Shown: piece after piece, positions 48,125 to 58,306 of the stretch
Numbering within the stretch: position 1 is the first letter of the stretch
Layout: each line of letters begins with the position of its first letter
Assembly (NCBI GenBank): GCA_025201345.1
Contig: JAIXMG010000020.1
Coordinates: 124,001 to 188,000 of the forward strand
DNA: 64,000 bases
Origin: Thamnidium elegans
Taxonomy: Eukaryota > Mucoromycota > Mucoromycetes > Mucorales > Mucoraceae
Reading direction: 5' to 3'
The notes under the pieces: generated by a model
The model's database searches: none
Told to the model about the DNA's origin: nothing
Seen by the model: the letters and a program-made list of their open reading frames with translations, nothing else
Translations under genes and position numbers: made by a program

Positions 48125-49413
48125 CTAATGAAGAACGTCAACCTTGGCATTGTTACCATTACCGACTACTTTGGCGCAATTGGCGATATTAGAAAGGAGA
48201 TTCTTGGATTGGACATTGAGATCACTAGCATCGACTAAAGAACGCTTCTTCTTTAAGCCGGAAGCAACATCAACAGTGGGGTTGTTAAGGTTGTTGGCAA
48301 CGACGACCTTGTTAGCAATATGAGAAGCAAGATCTTTGCTTTGAACATTGAGGTCGCTAGCATCGACAGCAGAGCGACGACGGAGAACGTTGACGCCAAG
48401 ATTATTGAGAACATCAGTAACAACAACACCGTTGGCAATATGAGAAGCAAGATCTTTGCTTTGAACATTGAGATGAGAAACATCGACAAGGGAACGCTTG
48501 AGGGCATGTACGTCTGCATTATTGGCGACTCTATTAACGACAACACCTTCAGCAATATGGGAAGCAGCATCTACGGATTGAACATTAGCTCCATGAGCAT
48601 CGACTGCTCCATTACGTTTGACCAAATCGTCGACACAATCAGGGTCCCCACCATGACCACCGTGGTTGCCACCATGTCCACCACCGTGGTTGCCACCATG
48701 TCCACCACCGTGGTTTCCGCCATGTCCACCACCGTGGTTGCCACCATGTCCACCGTCACCACCGTGGTTACCACCGTGGTTGCCACCATGTCCACCGTCA
48801 CCACCGTGGTTACCACCGTGGTTGCCGCCATGTCCACCGTCACCACCGTGGTTGCCACCATGTCCACCGTCACCACCGTGGTTGCCACCATGTCCACCAT
48901 CACCGCCATGGCCGTGGCCATCTCCATCGCTGAGGACATCGACATCAGCGTTATTGAGATTATTAGCGACAACGAGACCATTAAGAATATGGGAGGCAGT
49001 ATCATCAAGTTGAATATTGGCACCATGAGCATCGATTAAACTACCACCGCCACCGCCCTTACCATGACCATTACCACCATGTCCACCACCATGTCCACCA
49101 CCATGTCCACCACCATTACCAGAATCAAGATCTAAATTAGAAAAGGGAGTTGTTAGTTTAAATTATTATCAAAAATTGTTCCAGTATTACCAAAGTCTCC
49201 AAAATCAAAGTCACCATCACCGTGATCACCATGACCACCACCTCCACAGCTGTCGTCACAACATCCAGAAGAACAACGGGCAACAAGATGAGCTCCTGGA
49301 GCATTTCTGAATACCTCTGGAGAGCTAAGGGAGTTCTCGCTGTACAAAGAACGTGCAGAAACAGAAGCCAACATACTGGCAATAAGACCAAGGGGAACGA
49401 ATTTCAATTGCAT
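48125..49413 (-). CDS. Secreted Kex2-processed-type repeat protein with Gly/His-rich middle (paralogue A)
   Basis: Two exons, 49191-49413 and 48125-49131, give 409 residues. A signal peptide MQLKFVPLGLIASMLASVSA is followed by a Cys-rich patch (RCSSGCCDDSC) and a Gly/His/Asp region. One core unit (SLIDAHGANIQLDD...) comes next, then about 90 residues of GGHGGNHGGD repeats. After VKR come four core units of 38-44 residues. Each unit has [S/N]xxVDAxxLNVQ, SHIAN and VV.N.NN, and the first three end in LKR, LRRR or LKKKR. Dibasic sites at each boundary fit Golgi Kex2/furin processing to free secreted peptides. The Gly/His block could bind metal ions. Function is not known. It is nearest relative to the next two genes upstream. 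Confidence 0.75.
48644..48925. repeat. GGH/GGN-coding tandem repeats
   Basis: Imperfect tandem repeats with 18-30 bp sub-periods encode GGHGGNHGGD-type peptide on the minus strand inside paralogue A. The long Pro-rich and Thr/Val-rich ORFs on the plus strand across this block are antisense shadows of the repeat. Confidence 0.85.
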
Positions 49414-51420
49414 TTTTTATATGAGAGCTAATAAATATAAAGTTAATATACTGTAGTAAGTATCAGTAATATTGATGAGTACCTAAAAGAGAGCTTAATA
49501 TGAATGAAGAATGAATATATAAATTCGATTTTGAGATAAAAAATTGAGCTTCTTATATACAGAAAAGAAAGTAAGGGATGACAGTATGATCAACTATTAT
49601 TAGACTATCTAGAATAAAAAAAAAGAGGGGTTCCTTATGCATGATAATTCAAGGACGATTCACTCAACTCGATGGCCCAAAAGGAAATATAAAACAAGTA
49701 TAGGTTTTTATGGGTCTGATTCTCGGGGCGATCATGCAGTATAAAACAGAATTAAGGGGGATTTCCTTTTTATTTATCTTCAACTTTAACAACAACAACA
49801 TTGAGCATAACATTCCTCCTTGTCACTTTTTATTATTTTATTTTATTTATAATATGTACACTAAAAAAATTGTGTATATCAATTTTTGTGTAAAAAGCAG
49901 TACATTGTAAATAATACAATAGAGTATAATACTCTCCAAAATTAATTCCTTTAAACTTTATATAACTAATGGCCGTATTTATCAGAAACCTCTGTTTCAT
50001 TCGTTTATGCATGTTTACTAAAGTCCCTATATAATCAAAAAAAAAAAAAAAAAAAAAAAAATATGGATCATTTTACAAACTCTGTAAAAATTAGAAATAA
50101 ATTATCCAGGATGTCACTCATTCGTACCCTTATAATCTGATACCTTTTGTTATGCATGGTACTACCATTATACTACATATTTTTATAGTTAGTTTAAGAC
50201 AAATTCCATACAGGATTTTTTTTGTTAATATAAACGAGGAAAAAAAAAACAACTTAATAAGTACGTAATGTATCATTTAATATTGCTACTAATATTACTA
50301 CTTCATTTTGATTTATTTATTTTTATTTTTATCTCCATGGTGCATTAATATTTATATAGTGATTATTATAGTAAGATTTTCATGAGGTATATAAAGAATT
50401 TAAAACAGAAGTCAAGAGCTTGATTAGGATGGCAATCAGGCTTATATTACCGCCTAATTAGTTTTGTTTGGATCTACGGTGCAGATTGTTTCTATGGCCA
50501 CAATAATGCAACACATGTAAAAATTAAACAGGCTCTGTAAATGTACAGCAGAGGTATTTTGAATCAAGGTGATAAAAATAATATCTTCTACTTTTTCTAA
50601 AAAGTAATCTTACCTATCTTGGATTTTACACACTAAATGTTATTACCATTTCTTTTTATATATGGTTTTATATAGAAATCCAACGTTCATAATCCACTTT
50701 TTGTACAATTTAGTTCATTTTTATCCTTACACAGGACATTGCATGAGTCTGAAAAACGATCCTACTTTTTTTTTTTTTTTTTTTTTTGTCTCCTTTTTTT
50801 TAAGGAATAATGAAAAGAAAATTGGTCGTATGACACCAATTCAAAACCCGTTTAGAGTAACGCAATAACATGAAATAAATGTAAAGGCAAAAGCAGAAAA
50901 AAGTAATATGAATAGTAAACGTATAGTCTTACTATTATATTGATATAAGCAACTAATTTGAGTTATAAAGTCCTTTAACTATCTAGATCAAAGTCACTTT
51001 AACCTAATTGCAATCAAGTGTAGCATAACAGTCACTCTTAAGGAGGATATGCATGCTTTAAGTAGCACTTATAGCTAGCAAGAATGCTCGTTGTGAAAAA
51101 TATATTATACTGAGAACACAATTTAATGTACTAGTAAACCCCCTCGCACCTAATAAAATATTATACACATGCATATGTTTTATCACCCAGAAATAACACA
51201 AAACAACACGTATATATTTTATAGATATAGCATTGCAATAAAGGTTATAGACTTTTTTATTATAAGGATATCAGTAGTAAATGGAGAAAAAAGAAGAAGA
51301 AAATTAGATAAACCTATTAATGTTTGGAACTTTTATCCTAACGAAAAAAGAACTTAATACGGAGGTACAGAAGAATAGAATAAATAAATAATAATTATAT
51401 CAGGGTAGAGGGCAAACGGA
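49414..51420. other. Intergenic between paralogues A and B
   Basis: About 2.0 kb, A/T-rich. The first 350 bp is the upstream region of paralogue A (see 49739-49755). An A run lies at about 50037-50060 and a T run at about 50766-50787. No gene is seen. Confidence 0.5.
49739..49755. promoter_or_regulatory. 17-nt block shared upstream of paralogues A and B
   Basis: GTATAAAACAGAATTAA lies 326 bp upstream of the ATG of paralogue A, preceded by ATCATGCA. The identical 17-mer occurs upstream of paralogue B at 53317-53333. It is either retained duplicate sequence or a shared regulatory element. Confidence 0.5.
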
Positions 51421-52915
51421 TTAGAGAGTTCCTAAAGAACCAGTGAGACCTTCTTCACCAATGAGACCTTCTTCACCAACGAGACCTTCTTCACCAACAA
51501 TACCTTCTTCACCAACAAGACCTCTCTTAAGGACATTTGCAGCAAGGTTGTTTGCAACTCCTGCAACCACAGGGCGTTCAGCGATATGAGCGATAGTATC
51601 CTTGAGCTGAACATTGGGGCGGTTAGCGTCAACTAAAGAAGCACGCTTGAGGATCTTGACACGAGGCCGGTTGGCATTACCTACAACCTTGGCACAGTTC
51701 AGGATATGAGAGCCGGTATCCTTGGCTTGAATATTGAGGTTACTGAGATCAACTAAACCACTACGTTTGAGAACCTTGACACGAGGCCGGTTAGCATTAC
51801 CAACAACCACAGGACGTTCAGCAATATGAGCGATAGTATCCTTGAGTTGAACATTGGGGCGTTTAGCGTCAACTAAAGAAGCGCGCTTAAGAACCTTGAC
51901 ATGAGGCCGGTTAGCATTACCAACAACCACAGGACGCTCAGCGATATGAGCGATAGTATCCTTGAGCTGAACATTGGGGCGTTTAGCGTCAACTAAAGAA
52001 GCACGCTTAAGAACCTTGACACGAGGCCGGTTAGCATTACCAACGACCACAGGACGTTCAGCAATATGAGCGATAGTATCCTTGAGCTGAACATTGGGGC
52101 GTTTAGCGTCAACTAAAGAAGCGCGCTTAAGAACCTTGACATGAGGCCGGTTAGCATTACCAACAACCACAGGACGCTCAGCGATATGAGCGATAGTGTC
52201 CTTGAGCTGAACATTGGGGCGTCTAGCGTCAACTAAAGAAGCACGCTTCTCTAACCCAGCACCCTCCTCTTCGGTATCGAATTGTTCGTCCACGTCACTG
52301 TCGTCTTCAACAATATCATCATCATCAGGTCCACCTTCTTCAGAATCATCTTCGAGAGAATCTTCAACAACATCATCAAGATCGTCTTCAACCACATCTT
52401 CAACAATATCGTCAGTATCGAGATCGTCTTCAATAGCATCTTCGGCAATGTCATCAAGTTCAGCGACATTATCGAGATCGTTTTCAAGCTCGAAATCATC
52501 TTCGAGATTGTCATAGAAATCTATTAAGGGTATGGAAATAATAAATATCAGATATTTAATACTAATGCATGTAAATGTCTATTTATTTATTTTTACCAGG
52601 ACTGTAGTTATGACCACCACCGATGCCGCTACCGTAATGAGAGCCGGAACCAGAGGAAAGAACATCAGCATCGAGGTTATTGGCAACACCGGCAACGAGA
52701 AGACCATTGAGGATGTTGTAACCAGTACGGTCGAGACGAATATTAGCGTGGGAGGCGTCAACTAAAGAGTCCGCACTACGAGCAGCGAGACTGGATTTGA
52801 GGGCACCTTGAATTGCATTTTGTGTAGTAAGAGAGCTCTCAGAATACAAAGAACGAGCGGAAACAGAAGCCAAAATACTGGCAATAAGACCAAGAGGAAC
52901 GAATTTCATGTGCAT
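51421..52915 (-). CDS. Secreted Kex2-processed-type repeat protein with six 40-residue basic units (paralogue B)
   Basis: Two exons, 52597-52915 and 51421-52520, give 472 residues. The signal peptide is MHMKFVPLGLIASILASVSA. An N-terminal core unit (SLVDASHANIRLDRTGYNIL) follows, then a Ser/Gly patch. The intron falls at the same point as in paralogue A. A strongly acidic linker of about 90 residues ends GAGLEKR, followed by six contiguous 40-residue units: ASLVDAKRPNVQLKDT, IAHIAERPVVVGNANRP, HVKVLKR. Every unit ends in LKR, while the internal KRP is a poor Kex2 site because Pro follows. The tail is a short GLVGEE repeat. Expected product: several near-identical basic peptides of 40 residues. 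Function unknown. Confidence 0.78.
51424..51522. repeat. 18-bp tandem repeat encoding GLVGEE
   Basis: About four 18-bp units encode G[LI][VI]GEE hexapeptides at the C-terminus of paralogue B, ending GLTGSLGTL. Confidence 0.8.
51523..52242. repeat. Six 120-bp in-frame tandem units of paralogue B
   Basis: Exact 120-bp period with no length variation. Four central units are nearly identical. The units starting at 51883 and 52123 are more alike than adjacent ones (both encode RPHVKVLKR), while 51763 and 52003 share RPRVKVLKR, giving a 240-bp higher-order period. Confidence 0.9.
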
Positions 52916-55555
52916 TTTTTTAAGCGTAGAAAATCTATTGTTTTTAAGGGTATAAAAAAAATCTAAAGAATAAATTGAAAGAAAAATTAGTATGGTTGAG
53001 AATAAGATGTAGTTACTGGGGAGGGTTTACCTCTAAGGACTTTTCGAATGAAGAGTGTTTATTTTTTTACCTTTTTTCTCGAAAAAAAATAGGGTTCTTT
53101 TATATGTTTCTTTTTCGTTCTATATTCTTATAATCTCAGTAAGAAATTAGAGTATTTTGTTCTTGTTTTATTTAGTAGCAATCAAACCAGAATAAAGAGG
53201 AGAGGAGCTTAGGTACATGATAATTATAGTAGTGCATTCTATATCTTATGGACCAAATATAAATCTTGTAGTATAAATGTGCAATTCATTATTGCAGATG
53301 TATCATGCATAATGTGGTATAAAACAGAATTAAAGGACTATTATTGTATCTATTTATTTATAAGATAAGTAGTAAAGAGACTTATATGCTCTGAAAACAA
53401 CATTGACAGACGATGATTATATCTATGTATTACATAATTTTATTCCTTTCTTTTTCTAATATAAAGATAAATACACTACAGTTTTTTTTTTCAGCAGAAA
53501 TATACATGTTACAGATTTGTATGCGGATCTTTTATTTTAGCCATGATAAAAAGTCCATTATAAAAACCCATAGATACCTCTATTTTGAATACGTACATAA
53601 AATACAGATCATTTCCTTTTTTTTTTAAATGCACGTCAACTAAGTAGGCATAACATGGATTTACTACCTTCCGGGTACACATGTAATAAAGAAACAAAAT
53701 TTGGAATCTCAGTTGTTCTTCTAGCATTTTTACCTTTATCATATATAAAAAAAGCTGTGCCATTATTACGTAATCAGAAAAAAATATATAGCAAATAGAT
53801 ATTGATAACTGACAGCTATAGCTATAAATCATTAGAGTTGGAGGGTATGATTTATTACTTTCCTAAAAATACAGAACTATTGTTCCCATACTTGATATTA
53901 AAGCTCAGATAGCGTAGACGGAAAATGTATATGGTAAGGGAGAACTAGTTATTATTTTCTTTCAGGGAGAAGCGTATGCCTCTCTTTTTTTTCACGCGCG
54001 ATAATATACGCACTCGTAGTCAAATATCAAATATTCGTATATTCGTGCAGTACTATTTCAATAGTTTATGATGCCTTGTTTCCCTTTTCAACGGAAAAGT
54101 CCACGTATTATATAATGATACAAACATATCGAACTGTTTTATTTATGTGTCACGATAGCACCTAACTGCGAAGGCATATAAGCAATATGTTTTAGTAGTC
54201 TATAAATCTTTTGAATTCAGTTATTGAATCAAGCCAATTCCACACTTTAGTATGACTACTTCTAAAAAAGTAATAGTTGTAAATTAGTATATCCTTAATT
54301 AAGTATGTGTAGTATTTTATAGATGACTCGATTTAAGGGGTGAATTTGTGTGCGAGGGACAGTTTTTAGATAATCTTTATATCTTTTATTTCATGTTACG
54401 TTCAGCTATTCTTATTTTTTTCCTCATAATTTGTGACATTATTTCTTAAATTATACTACAAACAGAAAGAAGGAGAATTTACTTAATTTAGAATAGTTCA
54501 TATGCTACCTACTGACAACAGTTACTATATCTTTGTCGATCCCTTTTTTTCTGTACCTCAATCTGCATGCGTTTTATTTCATGTGATATGCTGCTATGTT
54601 ACCTCAATAGTCTCGAAGCTGACATTTAATGAATATTACTGTATAACATATACAGTATTTTCCTCATTTTATTTTCTTGTGTATCTTTAGCCGTATAAAA
54701 ATAGTTCGTTATAAGATAAAAGCTAGTTTCATTATTATCATTCCTTACATGCTCTATTAGGTATATATATATATATGCATTTCATTATCTCGTAAAATCC
54801 AAAAACTATAAAGACAAAAATTGTTTATACCAAATCTTTATTAAAATATCTTGACAAAATTATTTAAATTGAAACGCTTGCGACATTGTTTTTATAAAAA
54901 AATTTCTCGGTAATAATTATTTTGAATAACCAAGAGCTCAGATATTAATTATAGTTATATTAACAGAGAGAATAATTACTGATACAGGAAACCTATAATA
55001 TGGGTAAACTTTTATTTATCAAGTAACAATTATATCATTAGAAAGTACTTAGAGCTATATCCTATTTTTTTATAGTTAGTTTGTTTTTTTTTTTAAAAAA
55101 AAGGACGAGCTAAAATCACAATATCTAAAAAAAAGAATTAAGCTCCCAAAGTTCATTAGGAGCAGTAAATGTTGGGAATACCCTGATAGACAAATATACA
55201 ACAAAATAGGCTTTGAATGTCCTAATTAGTCTTGCATGTATTGTAATCCCAACTTAATGTTTACTGCAACATCTATCTGTGCTTATGCATATATACATGA
55301 AACTGAAGTTACAGCGCATTTTATTAGTGAATAGCAATATAGGCTACTTATAAGAATATAAAACATTATCCCTCGGCTCTATTTAAAAAAAAATTACTTT
55401 TATGTATTCGTTATTTTAGTTTTGATTACAGACTTTTATTAGATTAGAGTTAAAAAAATTCTAAAAAAATGCGTTATAAGTTTGTATAGTAAGGAAATGC
55501 TGGATGTTTAAAAGTATGATAATGTAAAGGCTAACCAATTGTACGTAACATGTAT
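52916..55555. other. Intergenic between paralogues B and C
   Basis: About 2.6 kb, A/T-rich, gene-free. The part to about 53340 is the upstream region of paralogue B. A T11-A8 inverted homopolymer followed by GG lies at 55084-55104. No relic of a fourth paralogue was found. Confidence 0.5.
53317..53333. promoter_or_regulatory. 17-nt block shared upstream of paralogues A and B (copy B)
   Basis: Identical GTATAAAACAGAATTAA 402 bp upstream of the ATG of paralogue B, also preceded by ATCATGCA but with a 7-nt insertion between the two elements. Confidence 0.5.
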
Positions 55556-56824
55556 TTAATTAAGATGTCCACCTGAGAGTTGATCTCTAGTTACCTTGTT
55601 ACCTAAAATACTCTCGACAACAGGACCACGACGCATATTATTTATCATTCTCTTTCTCATAATGGCCTTGGCGTTGTTAGAAGCAGCGCTGACTTCATCA
55701 TCACCAAATTCCTCCTTCTCATTTTCATCCTCATCTCCTATGACAGAGCGGCGCTTCCATTCGAATTCATCCTCATCTTCCTCTTCTTCGTCCCACTCGT
55801 TTTCATCTTCATCCTCCTCATCACCCCAGTGACGACGAGCAAGTTCTTCATCGCCTAATTCTTCTTTTTCGTTTTCATCTTCTTCATTTTCATTTTCATC
55901 TACTTCGACAGAGCGACGCTTCCATTCAAATTCATCTTCATCTTCCTCCTCTTCATCCCACTCGTTTTCATCTTCATCTTCCTCATCACCCCAGTGACGA
56001 CGAGCAAGTTCTTCATCGCCTAATTCTTCTTCCTCCTCCTCATCTTCATCGGCTTCATTTTCGGAGCGACGAGCGAGTTCATCATCACCTAATTCATCTT
56101 CTTCGTTTTCATCTTCATCGACTTCAGAACGACGCTTCCATTCATTCTCATCAACTTCATTCTCATTCTCATCCCATTCATCTTCATCAGCCTCGTCTTC
56201 ATCAGCCTCATCTTCGTCAGCTTCATTTTCATCTTCTTCTTCTTCATCAGGCTCGTTCTCATTCTCATCTTCTTCCCAGCTACGACGCTTCCATTCATCG
56301 GTTTCTTCTTCATCCCACTCCTCTTCATCTTCATCCCATTCAGCCTCGTTCTCATCTTCTTCCCAACGACGAGCAAGGCCATCTTCATCGGCTTCATCTT
56401 CATCAGCTTCATTTTCATCCTCCTCTTCTTCGTCGGCTTCATCCTCGCTACGACGACGCATGGCTTGAGCTACACTGCTTTCGTTGACTTCATTTTCATC
56501 AGCCTCTTCTTCATCGGCTTCGTTCTCATTCTCATTAGCCTCATTTTCATCTTCCTCTTCCTCATCGGCTTCATTCTCACTGCGACGAGTTTGACGACGA
56601 CGAATGGCATCAGCAACCTTTCTACGAGCCATGACACTACGCTTGCTGGCAACATTAGCACGGAGGTTGTTGGCGTTATTACCAACAAGGAGATCATTAG
56701 CAATGTCATAGCCGGTATGGTAAAGTTGGACGTTGAGATCACTGGCATCAGCTACAGAACCAGAGGCATGGACTGACATAAGAGAAGCGGCGATTAAACC
56801 GAGAGATACAAATTTAAGTTGCAT
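55556..56824 (-). CDS. Secreted polyacidic repeat protein with KRR/ARR boundaries (paralogue C)
   Basis: Single exon, 422 residues. The signal peptide MQLKFVSLGLIAASLMSVHA is of the same type as in paralogues A and B and is followed by one core unit (VADASDLNVQLYHTGYDI, NNLRANVASKR). The remaining about 350 residues are Glu/Asp/Asn-dominated segments separated by basic sites: ELARR|HWGDEEDEDENEW, EFEWKRR|SVEVDENENEE and similar, repeated about ten times. Two blocks of about 50 residues (HWGDEE to WKRRS) are almost identical. The basic boundaries fit Kex2-like processing to acidic peptides. The opposite charge to the basic repeats of paralogue B is notable. There is no intron, unlike A and B. 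Function unknown. Confidence 0.75.
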   Translation of the reverse strand: MQLKFVSLGLIAASLMSVHASGSVADASDLNVQLYHTGYDIANDLLVGNNANNLRANVASKRSVMARRKVADAIRRRQTRRSENEADEEEEDENEANENENEADEEEADENEVNESSVAQAMRRRSEDEADEEEEDENEADEDEADEDGLARRWEEDENEAEWDEDEEEWDEEETDEWKRRSWEEDENENEPDEEEEDENEADEDEADEDEADEDEWDENENEVDENEWKRRSEVDEDENEEDELGDDELARRSENEADEDEEEEEELGDEELARRHWGDEEDEDENEWDEEEEDEDEFEWKRRSVEVDENENEEDENEKEELGDEELARRHWGDEEDEDENEWDEEEEDEDEFEWKRRSVIGDEDENEKEEFGDDEVSAASNNAKAIMRKRMINNMRRGPVVESILGNKVTRDQLSGGHLN

Positions 56825-58306
56825 TATTGTGTATTATATGGTATATATAAAATATTAGAGATAATAGTATAACAATAATAAAAAAAAAGTAAAATAAAAT
56901 TGGTTTCTTTTATATTAGATTTTAGTGGTCAGTCGTAAATAAATAAGAATCAGTAGGAGATATGTGGTAAGTACAACAAGAAAACCGATAAACACTGTTT
57001 AAGACACTGTACATTATATTTTGATATGCACATAATAAACATTTTTTTCTCACCCTTTCTTTCTCCCATTACAATATCCTCCGCCCCCTTTCTTTTTTTT
57101 TAATGTAGTTTTGGCTTACACATCGAATACTATCAACATTTCATATATATATAACTGAAAAGAAAAAGGAGTGGCCATTTGTTAATACTTTATTCATGTA
57201 CAGATAGCTCATTATACATTAAAGAACGATAAAATAGACATGCCACTCATTTTATTAAATGATGCACACATATCTATTGTTTGATAAGAATTGTTTTTTT
57301 GTTCTTTGTTTTGAGCTTTATTATTTGAATAACAAACACAAATCAATATTCCCCATTTTATCAAACCGGGATATATAATAATAGTTTATACTTCGCCATG
57401 CCAATGCATATTATTTAGTGTATCAAAAGATATTTTAGTGTGTATATCGAGTTTTTTTTTTTTTTAATTCTGTATATACGTTCTACTATACATAGATGTT
57501 ATTTATCGTAGATTGCGCTATAATCTTTAGTAATAGCAACACATGTTTAATGTCGCTGCAGTAAATAAGAAAAAAAATTCTTATTGCACCCAAAGATTTA
57601 CAATAGTAAAAAAAAAGGATCCACCGCTAGTGCATCGAATTTTGATATTTTTAGTTTTGACATTTGAGGTAGTTGTTACTTTACATGTATAACTCCTGTT
57701 TTTGCTTATTTGTTTATTAGTTTTCGAGATCTTAGTTACTAAGACAAACAAAATTGACTCGTATAGTTTATGGTCATTTTATTAAATTGGCTATAATAAT
57801 ATAAGGTATACGACCATACCCAAAGAGCCCATAAAAAACGAAGATTTAATATATGGGTTTTTAAAAAAAAAGAAGGATGTACGCACATTTAATAATATTC
57901 AATGAAATGGACCAAATCTCGCGCGTGCCTTTTCTTTCTCCTGTTTTTCGGTTAATAAATGTACATTGTAATTGTAGATGCAGTTACACTACATGCAACA
58001 GTGGAGAAAAAAAAAAAAAAAGTGGTCATTTTTTTTTTCCATATATTGATCTTTGGCAAGTAAGAAAGTTCTATTCACCTAATAATAAAAAAAAAAGTGC
58101 ATCGATAGAAATTCCATAGTAAGCAATGCGCAATATATAGAAAGATCACCATGCTTTATTGATTTCAACTCGATATATATATTATTCTTATAGAAAGAAT
58201 ACACCACTAGAAACTTTTTATAATATTATTAAATGTTATTCGTTTTCAAAGATCTGAATAGTTTTTGCATTTCAAAAAGGCCTAATTTTGCTATTACAAA
58301 AAAAAG
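56825..58306. other. Intergenic
   Basis: Upstream region of paralogue C and 3' flank of the next minus-strand gene. It has T-run and A-run tracts but lacks the 17-nt block found upstream of A and B. No gene is seen. Confidence 0.45.

Noticed and set aside
48320..49039. Long plus-strand ORFs opposite paralogue A (Thr/Val/Met-rich and Pro-rich)
   Set aside because: They are antisense translations of the GGH/GGN repeat. The minus-strand product has a signal peptide, a clean intron and paralogues, the plus ORFs have none.
51523..52242. CRISPR-like regular repeats
   Set aside because: The repeats are in frame, have a 120-bp period with no unique spacers, and belong to a eukaryotic secreted protein gene.
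55596..56776. Plus-strand Ser-rich ORF and minus-frame Lys/Met-rich ORFs across paralogue C
   Set aside because: Frame shadows of GAA/GAT-rich acidic coding. The true frame has the shared signal peptide.
48125..56824. Peptide-pheromone precursors
   Set aside because: The repeated dibasic layout resembles alpha-factor precursors, but the units are 38-44 residues, there are three different charge types, and Mucorales use trisporic acids. A structural role fits better, though signalling is not excluded.
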